Assembly: GCA_037965595.1 (NCBI GenBank)
Contig: CP150183.1
Span: forward strand, 2,046,001 to 2,110,000
Direction: 5' to 3'
Origin: Alkalihalobacillus sp. FSL W8-0930
GTDB lineage: Bacteria > Bacillota > Bacilli > Bacillales > Bacillaceae_D
Length of the DNA: 64,000 nucleotides
Notes under the pieces: generated by a model
What the model saw: only the letters and a program-made list of their open reading frames with translations
Database searches by the model: none
What the model was told of the DNA's origin: nothing
Translations under genes and position numbers: made by a program
Part shown: piece after piece, positions 20,095-28,523 of the stretch
Layout: each line of letters starts with the position of its first letter
How positions within the stretch are numbered: the first letter of the stretch is position 1

Positions 20095-21372
20095 TTAAGA
20101 TTCGCCTAACATGTCTCTTGCTACATCTGCCGCCTGATCAACTGCCTCTTTTGGAGACAAATCTCCAAGTAGCATCACTTCGTAAATATCTTCAAGCTCT
20201 TTGTTTAAGCCAGGAGAAGTAAATTCTAAGCCAACCACTCGACCAGTTTCACGTGCATCTAACAAATAAGAACCGTGTTCTGGTTTCTCTTGATTTACAA
20301 CAACCTCATCAATACCACTAACAGATGGTACCGCGTTACCCTCTCCATCTAGTCTTGTTTCCTGACCTACCTGAGATGTATAGAAAGAAACAAACTCCAT
20401 CGCTTCTTCTACATGATCACCTTTTGCATTCGCGCTCATGTAAGCGGTTGCAATATTAACGCTTGGAATTTCTTCCTCGGTGTTGGTTGGCCAAGGAATA
20501 TAATCAAAGTCGATGCTTGTTTCAAGGAACATTGGTGTTAACCATCTTCCTGCCCCTACCATACCCACTTGGTTCGACATAAACATGGCATCCATTCCTT
20601 GCCCTTCTGGAAGGGTACCTGAGAAGATAAAGTTATCCTCTGCAACCATTCGCTCAACGAATTCAAACGCTTCAAGCGTTAAATCATTTTCATCGGCAAC
20701 GATTTGATCGTCTTCAGCAAATAGTCCGCCGTTTGACCAGACCCAGTTAATAATGTTGCCATGACCACCCTCTTGAACGAAGCCGTACTTTCCGGCATCT
20801 CTTAATTGAGAGGTCACTTCCTCCATTGCTTCCCAGTTCCAGTTTCCTTCATCGAAATATTCTTGAGGTGTCTTTATTCCTGCCTCTTCAAACATTCCTT
20901 TGTTGTAATACATTAGGAACGGGTTACAGTCTACAGGCAAACCGTAAATTTCATCGTCTTTTTGTGAGGCTCCCCATAATCCATCTGCAAATTCATCCGC
21001 TTTTACAAAAGAAGCATCCGTATTTAAAAATTCACTAAGTGGCTCAATCGTTCCATTAGAAATGAGTGTGGAAATGTCTTCTGCTCCTACATAAAATAAA
21101 TCAGGCGCTTGCCCACCTTGAAGTCTAGTGGTTAATGTTTGAAAATAGTTGTCGTTTGGTATCCCCGTAAGTTCCACTTCTACGGAGTCACTCTGCTCAT
21201 TAAATGCATCTACTGCTCTTTGGTATACTTTTAACTCTGCTGGGTTTCCCCAGGCAGAGAATGTTAATTCCACTTTCCCATCACCTGAGGAACCAGAGCT
21301 ACTACAACCAGCAAGAGCTACAAGTCCTATCGCCATTCCACCAAGTACAAATACACCAGATCGTTTTTTCAT
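20095..21372 (-). CDS. Extracellular sugar-binding lipoprotein (MsmE-like)
   Basis: 425 residues. A lipoprotein signal is clear: KKRSG, a hydrophobic core, then LAGCSSSGSS with the lipidated Cys at about residue 23. The mature part has the family 1 solute-binding fold start (ELTFSAWGNPAELKVYQRAVDAFNEQ). It captures an oligosaccharide and hands it to the two permeases. The neighbours point to alpha-galactosides. Confidence 0.92.
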   Translation of the reverse strand: MKKRSGVFVLGGMAIGLVALAGCSSSGSSGDGKVELTFSAWGNPAELKVYQRAVDAFNEQSDSVEVELTGIPNDNYFQTLTTRLQGGQAPDLFYVGAEDISTLISNGTIEPLSEFLNTDASFVKADEFADGLWGASQKDDEIYGLPVDCNPFLMYYNKGMFEEAGIKTPQEYFDEGNWNWEAMEEVTSQLRDAGKYGFVQEGGHGNIINWVWSNGGLFAEDDQIVADENDLTLEAFEFVERMVAEDNFIFSGTLPEGQGMDAMFMSNQVGMVGAGRWLTPMFLETSIDFDYIPWPTNTEEEIPSVNIATAYMSANAKGDHVEEAMEFVSFYTSQVGQETRLDGEGNAVPSVSGIDEVVVNQEKPEHGSYLLDARETGRVVGLEFTSPGLNKELEDIYEVMLLGDLSPKEAVDQAADVARDMLGES

Positions 21373-21403
21373 CCCTTACTCCCCCAATTCATATTGTTTT
21401 TAA

Positions 21404-22705
21404 TCATTGGTACGTCGGTAAGTAATCGCCATGAGCTTCAATTAACTCGTCACACATTGCAACAATATCATCAATTGATAGTTCCGCTTTTGTGTGCGGA
21501 TCAAGTAAGGCCGCCTGATAGATATATTCTTTCTTTTTTGTAACCGCCGCTTCAATCGTCAGAAGCTGAGAGTGAATATTCGTATGGTTTAAACCCGCTA
21601 ACTGTATAGGAAGCTCGCCTACAAACGTTGGTGTAATTCCATTACGATCTGCAATACATGGAACCTCTACCGTTGCTTTTGTTGGCAGGTTAGTAATCAG
21701 ATTTCCTGTGTTTAAGAGATTTCCACCGAATTTAAATGGTTGATTGGTTTCAATCGCTTCAACGATTCGTGAACCATATTCTTTAGATCTCGTGTGCTGC
21801 ACGCCCTCTGACATCAACGTTTTTTGAACCTTTTGCCAGTTTGCGATTTGCTCTTCACATCGTCTTGGATACTCATCAAGCGGAATGTTTAATTGTTCAA
21901 TTAGTTCAGGATACTTTGATTTGATAAAGTAAGGATGATACTCTGCATTATGCTCGGATGATTCCGTTACATAATAACCAAAGTGCTCCATTAATTTAAA
22001 ACGAACCATATCATGGTGACGTTCTTTTTCCTGCTTCATTTTCGCTCGCCTTTTAATTTCCGGATAGAGATCGATACCATCCTGCTTCACTTCAAGAAGC
22101 CATGCCATATGATTTATCCCTGCGATCTTTTCTTCAATCCGATCGTGTTCCATCCCCAAGCTTTTAAAGAGATCCTTTGTACAAATTTGAACACTATGAC
22201 ATAGCCCAACCGATTTTACACCTGAGTTTTGTTGAATTGCTCCCATCAGCGTAGCCATTGGATTTGTATAATTCATAAATAGCGCATCAGGTGCAACTTC
22301 TTCAATATCTCGAGTAAAATCAAGCATGACTGGTATCGTTCTCAACGCACGGAAAATACCACCAATTCCAACCGTGTCGGCAATCGTTTGACGTAATCCA
22401 TATTTCTTCGGAATCTCAAAATCAATAACCGTACTTGGCTTGTATCCACCCACTTGAATCGCATTAAATACATACTTAGCACCCTTTAATGCTTCTTTTC
22501 GATCGCTGTATGATTTAATGTGAACATCCGCTTTAAGTGTGCTTGCTAGTTGGGAAAGTAAGTTGTGCGATTCCTCCATTCGTTTTGCGTCAATATCATA
22601 TAATGCAAATTCAAAACCAGATAATGCTGGTACCATCATGCAATCGCCTAATACATTTTTCACAAAAACTGTACTGCCTGCACCGATAAACGTAATTTTA
22701 GACAT
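21404..22705 (-). CDS. melA: Family 4 glycosidase, probable alpha-galactosidase
   Basis: 433 residues beginning KITFIGAGSTVFVKNVLGDC, the NAD-binding Rossmann motif of GH4, very close to B. subtilis MelA. The metal and catalytic segments NYTNPMATLMG, GLCHSVQ and GINHMAW are present; the Cys-His in LCHS and His in INH fit GH4 Mn2+ ligands. These enzymes use NAD and Mn2+ to break glycosidic bonds by oxidation and elimination. First gene of the operon, with ATGGAGG upstream and a cre site in its promoter region. Alpha-galacturonidase or alpha-glucosidase activity cannot be excluded. Confidence 0.88.
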   Translation of the reverse strand: MSKITFIGAGSTVFVKNVLGDCMMVPALSGFEFALYDIDAKRMEESHNLLSQLASTLKADVHIKSYSDRKEALKGAKYVFNAIQVGGYKPSTVIDFEIPKKYGLRQTIADTVGIGGIFRALRTIPVMLDFTRDIEEVAPDALFMNYTNPMATLMGAIQQNSGVKSVGLCHSVQICTKDLFKSLGMEHDRIEEKIAGINHMAWLLEVKQDGIDLYPEIKRRAKMKQEKERHHDMVRFKLMEHFGYYVTESSEHNAEYHPYFIKSKYPELIEQLNIPLDEYPRRCEEQIANWQKVQKTLMSEGVQHTRSKEYGSRIVEAIETNQPFKFGGNLLNTGNLITNLPTKATVEVPCIADRNGITPTFVGELPIQLAGLNHTNIHSQLLTIEAAVTKKKEYIYQAALLDPHTKAELSIDDIVAMCDELIEAHGDYLPTYQ

Positions 22706-22782
22706 AGAAATAAACCTCCATCATGAAATCAAACTATTAACAATGTGTGTAAGTTGCTATACTATCTATAGATAATCATATT

Positions 22783-22798
22783 ATGAAAACGCTTTCTT
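22783..22798 (+). promoter_or_regulatory. cre site (CcpA operator) in the melA/regulator promoter region
   Basis: ATGAAAACGCTTTCTT fits the catabolite-response consensus WTGNAANCGNWWNCW at every position. It is 78 bases upstream of melA, which suggests repression of galactoside use when a better sugar is present. Confidence 0.8.
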
Positions 22799-22873
22799 TT
22801 AAACGGTAATTAATTTTGTTTTTAGGGTAAATTTGTTGCAACCCACATACATATCTTCTGGGAGGTTTTTAAG

Positions 22874-23737
22874 ATGCTTTTAAAAAATCTATCGCTCATG
22901 AATCACATGTATGAATTTGACTTTAATCATCTTAACCATAAGCCTGCGGTTCTTTTAACCAACGTGGGCTGGGAAACGCGTTCAGAACAAAGCTACGATT
23001 ATCATGGATTAACTCGAAAACACGATCATGGATTCTTAATTTTTCAATACACACTCTCTGGAGCTGGATGTCTTGAATACGAGGGAACAACCTATGAACT
23101 AAAAGCAGGAGATGCCTTCTTTGTTTCGGTTCCTAGTGATCATCGTTATTATGTACCGGAACAAGGTAAACCGTGGGAGTTTGTCTTTTTAACACTTGGG
23201 GGGCAAGAGGCTGAAGATATCTGGAGAAATATCGTTGAAGCAAAGGGCCCTGTGACAACTATAAATCGTAATGAAGCCATTATTAAACAATTGTTTTCTA
23301 TTATAGAAGAGACCATGTCAGATCGTCTCGATGATCCATTTCAAGCCTCTTTGCATGGATATCATTTCTTGCTTGCCTGCATTAAGCATTTTTTAGTAGA
23401 GAATCAGCCGGATACCGAGCCACATAGTTATAAGCAAGCGCTTCGCTTCATTGAAGAAAATTATCATTTACCCATTTCACTTGAAGATATTGCTGAAGAA
23501 GTGCACCTTTCGAGGTACTCCCTTCTAAGACAATTTAAACAATATGCAAAAACCACACCGATTCAACATCTAAACCAAATCAGGCTTCAACATGCATGCA
23601 GATTACTTATCTATACGAACAAACCGATTAAGCACATTGCTGTAGAGGTTGGCTACGCAAATGCTAACTACTTTAGTAAGGTTTTCAGAAAGGCTATGGG
23701 TATGTCTATTGGCACCTATCGAACCAATCACCAGTAA
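22874..23737 (+). CDS. AraC family regulator of the galactoside operon
   Basis: 287 residues: an N-terminal cupin sensing domain (LEYEGTTYELKAGDAFFVSVPSDH) and a C-terminal double helix-turn-helix (ISLEDIAEEVHLSRYSLLRQF ... IKHIAVEVGYANANYFSKVFRKAMGMS). Divergent from melA, so most likely it activates the melA-binding protein-permease genes in answer to the sugar. B. subtilis uses a different type of regulator (MsmR) at this place. Confidence 0.9.
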   Translation: MLLKNLSLMNHMYEFDFNHLNHKPAVLLTNVGWETRSEQSYDYHGLTRKHDHGFLIFQYTLSGAGCLEYEGTTYELKAGDAFFVSVPSDHRYYVPEQGKPWEFVFLTLGGQEAEDIWRNIVEAKGPVTTINRNEAIIKQLFSIIEETMSDRLDDPFQASLHGYHFLLACIKHFLVENQPDTEPHSYKQALRFIEENYHLPISLEDIAEEVHLSRYSLLRQFKQYAKTTPIQHLNQIRLQHACRLLIYTNKPIKHIAVEVGYANANYFSKVFRKAMGMSIGTYRTNHQ

Positions 23738-23743
23738 CGCACA

Positions 23744-23789
23744 TAAAAAGACGAACAGTCTTCAATTGAATGAACTGCTCGTCTTTTTA
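23744..23789. terminator. Bidirectional terminator between convergent genes
   Basis: AAAAAGACGA and TCGTCTTTTT arms with further inner pairing (CAGT/ACTG). Serves the AraC-type regulator and the PhzF-like gene. Confidence 0.8.
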
Positions 23790-23792
23790 AAT

Positions 23793-24674
23793 CTATCTAT
23801 ATGTAATGTTGATCTCATCTACATACGTTGCCGTTCCTCTAATTGCTACCTCAAGATCGGCCCCTTGTCTCTCGACTTCAACGATCACTCGTCCATCCTT
23901 ACCTATTTCAATCCCTTGCTCAACGCTTAGCTTATATTTGTCTTCGTCAGGCTTAATGTACGTCGCATAATAGCCTCCCATTACACCGGATGCTGTTCCA
24001 GTAACCGCATCTTCAATGGTACCAGAATATGGGGAAGAAAAATGTCTCGCATGCATATCAGCCTCTGAATGGATCGTCTCCATACAAAATGGATGTATGG
24101 AGACTCGAGGCATCTCACGAAGAGCATCAGGAAATTTATCTTGGAATGGTTTCATTCTTGAAAAAGCTTCAAGCCCTCGAATAGGAACCAACAATGTCCA
24201 GATACCCGTGCTTCCATACACAATTGGGAACGAATCATGAAGATCATCTATCGTTAGTCCAATCGATTCCATCAGTCGTTCCTTATCACCTCTAAAAGCT
24301 TGAAAGGATGGATTCATTTGCTGCATTTTACAACTTGATTCATCAATCGAAATGGAAAGAATCCCAGCTTCCGTTTCAACCGACCATTCTTTTTTTGTAG
24401 GGAGTTTCTTCATTTTCTGGAGGGCAAAACTGACGGCCATTGTTGCATGACCGCACATATTCATTTCATGACCAGGTGTGAAATAACGGATTTTAAAGTC
24501 TGCTACGTTTGATTCATCGACAAATGATGTTTCGTTAAATCCCACTTTTTTTGCAATCAATTGCATTTGTTCCACAGTTAAGAAATCAGCATCTAACACA
24601 ACTCCAGCTGGATTCCCTTTATGTTTTTCTTTACTAAACACATCCCAGTGCATCACTTGAACAGATTGCTCCAT
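23793..24674 (-). CDS. PhzF family isomerase/epimerase
   Basis: 293 residues with the PhzF landmarks: DVFSKEKHKGNPAGVVLDA at the start, NETSFV carrying the conserved Glu, the phosphate-loop-like MNMCGHATMAVSFAL, and DAVTGTASGVMGGYYA in the second half. The fold is two diaminopimelate-epimerase-like domains. Substrate unknown; there is no phenazine pathway nearby. It lies 7 bp downstream of a GNAT gene and is probably co-transcribed with it. Confidence 0.9.
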   Translation of the reverse strand: MEQSVQVMHWDVFSKEKHKGNPAGVVLDADFLTVEQMQLIAKKVGFNETSFVDESNVADFKIRYFTPGHEMNMCGHATMAVSFALQKMKKLPTKKEWSVETEAGILSISIDESSCKMQQMNPSFQAFRGDKERLMESIGLTIDDLHDSFPIVYGSTGIWTLLVPIRGLEAFSRMKPFQDKFPDALREMPRVSIHPFCMETIHSEADMHARHFSSPYSGTIEDAVTGTASGVMGGYYATYIKPDEDKYKLSVEQGIEIGKDGRVIVEVERQGADLEVAIRGTATYVDEINITYR

Positions 24675-24681
24675 AGGTCAC

Positions 24682-25197
24682 CTACTTAGACGTTAAATTT
24701 GGTCCAGGTAAATCCAGTTGATAAAATGCAAGATCGAGCCATTTATCAAACTTATATCCAGCTCTCGTTATTGTCCCTACATGTGTAAATCCAAATCGAG
24801 TATGCACAGCTATACTGTTTGTATTCACCGCATCTATTCCAGCAATTAATGTAGCGTATCCATCAGCCTTGGCCCGCTCAATTAATTTGGTTAACAGCTT
24901 TGTCCCAATTCCTTTTTTACGATAGTCACTATGAACATAGATCGAATGTTCTACTGTGTACAGGAATGCGGCATGCGGTCTAAATGCTCCAAATGTCGCA
25001 AATCCATAGATCACTCCATCCTCATCTCCTTCAAAGACTAAAATGGGGTAACCTGCTTCTGCCTTATCATCAAACCATTGCTTCATCATCTCGAACGTGT
25101 ACGCTTCATAATGATAAACAGCAGTTGAGTATAGGATTGCTTCATTATAAATAGTTAAAATATGTTGGATATCTTTTTCGGTTGCCGCTCTAATCAT
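24682..25197 (-). CDS. GNAT acetyltransferase, phosphinothricin-acetyltransferase type
   Basis: 171 residues; IRAATEKDIQHILTIYNEAI at the start, motif A SIYVHSDYRKKGIGTKLLTKLIERA, and NTNSIAVHTRFGFTHVGT near the end match the PAT/YwnH subgroup. These acetylate amino-acid-like compounds such as phosphinothricin or methionine sulfoximine. The real substrate is unknown. Confidence 0.9.
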   Translation of the reverse strand: MIRAATEKDIQHILTIYNEAILYSTAVYHYEAYTFEMMKQWFDDKAEAGYPILVFEGDEDGVIYGFATFGAFRPHAAFLYTVEHSIYVHSDYRKKGIGTKLLTKLIERAKADGYATLIAGIDAVNTNSIAVHTRFGFTHVGTITRAGYKFDKWLDLAFYQLDLPGPNLTSK

Positions 25198-25234
25198 GAT
25201 GTTGGTGTCCCCTCTTTGTTCAGTTCAACTTTCG

Positions 25235-26011
25235 TTAATTCATGAGTTCCGTTAGTACCGATTTAACGGAGTTAGCCGTGCGAATATCGCTCGTTAACAT
25301 ACCATCGAGATCAACCGCTTTGGTCGCCATATCTCCAGACACCCCACTCAAAATAAGTTCAGTTCCGAGAAGCTTTAATACATCTCGAAGTTTTATTAAG
25401 TCGCGTAATACAAGATCATTAAATGTAGTTAAACCGGAAAGATCAACAATAATCGTCTTAATCTTTTGCTTTACCACTTCAGTTGTTGAAATATCAAATA
25501 CACGATTAAAACGGTCATCGTTCATCTCACCGATTAAAGGTAGTACCGCAATTTGGTTTACAAGTGGAACGATTGGGCAAGCCAAGGATTTAATCTCTTT
25601 AAGTGACCGCTCGTAGCTCTCCTCAACTTCTCGACGATACGTTACATCCTTTTGCACTCCAATAAAATATGTTTTACCATCTTCTTCACTATCGATAAAA
25701 TCAACAGATAAATTATTCCAAAAAGCTCGTCCGTTCTTTTTATAATTTAATAATTCAACCGTCACTGACTCGCGCGCTTGAATGGCCTTTTTAAGCTTAG
25801 CTACTTCATTTGGGTCCGTTTCTGTTCCTTGCAAAAAGCGACAGTTACGACCAATAATTTCCTCTGGTGTATACCCTGTCATCTCATAGAAACCATGGTT
25901 CGCATAAATAATTGGATTATCTTCTTGATTTGGATCCGTAATAATTATTCCAGCACGTGTGTGATTTAATGCCTTAATCAGTAATTTCTGATTTGCAAAG
26001 ATCCTTTCCAT
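25235..26011 (-). CDS. ytvA: Blue-light photoreceptor of the YtvA type (LOV-STAS)
   Basis: 258 residues from an ATG behind GGAGGG. The LOV domain (about 10-120) includes GRNCRFLQG with the flavin-adduct Cys57, NYKKNGRAFWNNLSVDFI and YFIGVQKDVT. A J-helix linker (EVEESYERSLKEIKSL) leads to a C-terminal STAS domain with IIVDLSGLTTFNDLV. It matches B. subtilis YtvA along its whole length; YtvA signals blue light to the stressosome and sigma B. The frame is open 42 bases further upstream but without a ribosome site. Confidence 0.93.
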   Translation of the reverse strand: MERIFANQKLLIKALNHTRAGIIITDPNQEDNPIIYANHGFYEMTGYTPEEIIGRNCRFLQGTETDPNEVAKLKKAIQARESVTVELLNYKKNGRAFWNNLSVDFIDSEEDGKTYFIGVQKDVTYRREVEESYERSLKEIKSLACPIVPLVNQIAVLPLIGEMNDDRFNRVFDISTTEVVKQKIKTIIVDLSGLTTFNDLVLRDLIKLRDVLKLLGTELILSGVSGDMATKAVDLDGMLTSDIRTANSVKSVLTELMN

Positions 26012-26118
26012 CTGAACCCTCCGACAACATGAATTAAATTTCCTTCTTATCATACCAAAAACCCAACCAATTGAGAATGGTCAGGCTCTTCCAGCACATT
26101 TAAAGGTGAGAACAGTCG

Positions 26119-26376
26119 TTAGGATGTTAGGTTTTGGATAGATAAGATAAATGCTAGGAGTGGAAGAATTATCAGAAATGCACTTAAGACTAGAACTTTA
26201 CCTCTTTCTTTTTTATCCTTGTCTTCTTTGAATGCAGCAACTGAAACTACAGAAAAAAACAAAAATATAGATAGGTAAAAGATTGGTTCAGCTAATCCTG
26301 TGAGTGAAACAAAAAAACGTTCAATAATAAACCAGATTATAAGAACGATAAATATGATACTGACTCGATTGTACAT
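26119..26376 (-). CDS. Small membrane protein, unknown function
   Basis: 85 residues with about three hydrophobic helices (SIIFIVLIIWFII, PIFYLSIFLFFSVVSVAAF, LVLSAFLIILPLLAFIL) separated by a basic/acidic loop (KEDKDKKERGK). The ATG at 26374-26376 follows AAGGGAGG; the frame is open further upstream but that part is unlikely to be translated. A repeat element begins 48 bases upstream. Confidence 0.65.
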   Translation of the reverse strand: MYNRVSIIFIVLIIWFIIERFFVSLTGLAEPIFYLSIFLFFSVVSVAAFKEDKDKKERGKVLVLSAFLIILPLLAFILSIQNLTS

Positions 26377-26424
26377 ATTACATTCCTCCCTTTCAGAGGA
26401 CGTTGATGTTTTTAAAAAAGGAAA

Positions 26425-26691
26425 AAGAGGCTGGGACATAACTAAAAATCACTTTGAAAAGGCGAATGATTCAATTGCAGAATCATTCGCCTTCAGTGCT
26501 TTTACTTGAACAAGCGGAGGGAGAACTCGAGACTCCTGCGGAACAGAACGCAGTGAAGACACTGTAGCGGCGCTTTTTCCCGCGAAAAGGGCTGAAGCCG
26601 TTCCCGCAGGTGCGAGGGATTCTCCTGTAGCGGATTATTTGCAACATTCGTGTTTTACTCACTACATTTTAGTTATGTCCCGTCCTCTTTA
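26425..26691 (+). repeat. MITE-like dispersed repeat, copy A
   Basis: A 267-bp non-coding unit bounded by near-identical terminal inverted repeats (26425-26447 and 26667-26690, core GGGACATAACTAAAA). Inside are a perfect 12-bp hairpin (26461-26491) and a G+C-rich block with paired segments around CCTGCGGAAC and GTTCCCGCAGG, plus the repeated ACTGTAGCGG / CCTGTAGCGG. A second, inverted copy is at 40752-41027. No reading frame of note inside. Such units are dispersed in Firmicute chromosomes; mobility by a transposase in trans is inference. Confidence 0.8.
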
Positions 26692-26702
26692 TTTTGTAGC
26701 AC

Positions 26703-26864
26703 TTAGTAGCTGCTTTTCACCTCACTAGGTCTAATAAAAATGGCTAAACAAAAAAAGAAAAGAGCTACACTAAATCCTATTAGATAATGATCAAATCCGA
26801 TTCCTGAAATTAAAATGCTTGGTCCCATTAATACAAATGACATCTTACTTATTAGATTTCTCAT
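26703..26864 (-). CDS. Possible 53-residue membrane peptide
   Basis: An intact frame of 53 residues with two hydrophobic stretches (FVLMGPSILISGIGF and FSVALFFFCLAIFI) and a charged end. No good ribosome site precedes the ATG, so it may be untranslated or a remnant. The remaining bases to glnA's terminator (26865-26990) show nothing I can name. Confidence 0.3.
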   Translation of the reverse strand: MRNLISKMSFVLMGPSILISGIGFDHYLIGFSVALFFFCLAIFIRPSEVKSSY

Positions 26865-26986
26865 GAGAATATGCTATCATTTTATAGCTTGAAGGTAAAC
26901 CATATTTTGGTTGTAACCCAAAAAATTTAGGGACGTTACAGGGGCACTTTTCTCTCCTCTGCTTCTTTTATGAATTATATTTCTAA

Positions 26987-27022
26987 ACAAAAAAACCCTC
27001 AACACCAATAGTGTCAAGGGTT
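26987..27022 (-). terminator. Terminator after glnA
   Basis: AACCCTTGACACTA / TAGTGTTGAGGGTT type stem with a T7 run on the minus strand. Confidence 0.85.
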
Positions 27023-27029
27023 CCACATA

Positions 27030-28379
27030 TTAATATGTTTCTAAATATTGATCTCTCTCCCACGGATGCACTTGCGTCCGGAACATATCCCACTCAATCT
27101 CTTTTGCTTCGATAAAGTGTTCAATTGCATGTTCGCCAAGCGCATTTACGATCACTTCATCGTTTACAAGCTTGTTAAGTGCGTCTTTAAGTGTAGCTGG
27201 AAGATCATTGATTCCTTCTTCAATACGCTCTTCTTTGCTCATCACATAAATGTTGCGGTCCGTTGCTTCAGGTGGAGTCATTTTGTTTTTGATTCCATCA
27301 AGACCTGCTGCAAGCATCGCTGCAATGGCAAGGTATGGGTTAGCTGCTGGATCTGGACTACGAACCTCAACACGTGTGCTGATACCGCGTGATGATGGAA
27401 TACGGATCAGTGGTGAACGGTTACGCATAGACCAAGCTACGTATACAGGTGCCTCGTATCCAGGAACTAAACGTTTGTAAGAGTTCACGATTGGGTTTGT
27501 TAGCGCAGTAAATGCTTCAGCATGCTTTAAGATACCTGCTAAGAATTGCATCGCTGTACGGCTTAGTTGAGACTCTGTATTTTGATCGTAGAATACATTT
27601 CCATTCTCGTTAAATAGTGACATGTTACAATGCATTCCAGATCCGTTTACACCAAATAAAGGTTTCGGCATGAAGGTTGCATGCAATCCGTGCTTACGAG
27701 CAATGGTTTTAACAACAAGCTTAAACGTTTGAATGTTATCACACGTTGTGATCGCATCTGCATATTTAAAGTCAATTTCGTGTTGTCCTGGAGCTACTTC
27801 ATGGTGAGACGCTTCAATTTCAAAGCCCATGTCCTCTAGCTCAAGTACGATATCACGACGGCAGTTTTCACCTAGATCCGTTGGAGCTAAGTCAAAGTAT
27901 CCACCTTTATCATTTAGTTCAAGTGTTGGCTCGCCTTTTTCATCATTTTTAAAAAGGAAGAATTCAGGCTCTGGTCCAATGTTAAAATCAGTGAATCCTA
28001 GCTCTTCCGCTTGCTTTAATACACGTTTTAGAATACCGCGTGGATCTCCTTCAAACGGAACAGGCTCCTCGCCCGGCTTACTTGGCTGATAAATGTCGCA
28101 AATTAAGCGTGCCACTTTCCCTTTCTCTGGTGTCCAAGGGAACACAACCCATGTATCTAGATCCGGATACAGATACATATCAGATTCTTCAATACGAACG
28201 AAGCCTTCAATCGATGAACCATCAAACATCATCTTGTTGTCTAGTGCTTTTGGTAATTGATCAATTGGAATCTCAACGTTTTTAATTGTTCCTTGCAGAT
28301 CAGTAAACTGCAAACGAATAAAACGAACGTTGTCCTCTTGAGCAATGCGTGTAATGTCTTCTTTTGAATATGATGACAT
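27030..28379 (-). CDS. glnA: Glutamine synthetase, type I-alpha
   Basis: 449 residues from the ATG at 28377-28379 behind AGGAGAGG. It makes glutamine from glutamate, ammonia and ATP. Present are [17 protein letters not shown], the GPEPEFFLF metal-binding strand, the NGSGMHCN loop and [10 protein letters not shown]. Arg62 in GFVRIEE is the residue that gives feedback inhibition in Bacillus enzymes. No adenylylation segment is present. Unlike B. subtilis, no glnR precedes it: the 144 bases to ynbB hold no regulator gene and no obvious TGTNAN7TNACA site. Confidence 0.97.
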   Translation of the reverse strand: MSSYSKEDITRIAQEDNVRFIRLQFTDLQGTIKNVEIPIDQLPKALDNKMMFDGSSIEGFVRIEESDMYLYPDLDTWVVFPWTPEKGKVARLICDIYQPSKPGEEPVPFEGDPRGILKRVLKQAEELGFTDFNIGPEPEFFLFKNDEKGEPTLELNDKGGYFDLAPTDLGENCRRDIVLELEDMGFEIEASHHEVAPGQHEIDFKYADAITTCDNIQTFKLVVKTIARKHGLHATFMPKPLFGVNGSGMHCNMSLFNENGNVFYDQNTESQLSRTAMQFLAGILKHAEAFTALTNPIVNSYKRLVPGYEAPVYVAWSMRNRSPLIRIPSSRGISTRVEVRSPDPAANPYLAIAAMLAAGLDGIKNKMTPPEATDRNIYVMSKEERIEEGINDLPATLKDALNKLVNDEVIVNALGEHAIEHFIEAKEIEWDMFRTQVHPWERDQYLETY

Positions 28380-28523
28380 AGTATGTACCTCTCCTTTTAT
28401 CCTTTTTATATAGGAAGAACTATGCACTAGGCATCGTTCGACTTATTCATATGTTTCCATCATTTTTGATTCCCTTTCTATTATCCTACTAAACCCCTGT
28501 TTAATCGTCAAATTCTGAATCTT

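Noticed and set aside
27048-27392. Plus-strand open frame of 114 codons within glnA
   Set aside because: It is the complement of a strongly conserved coding region and has no homology or ribosome site.
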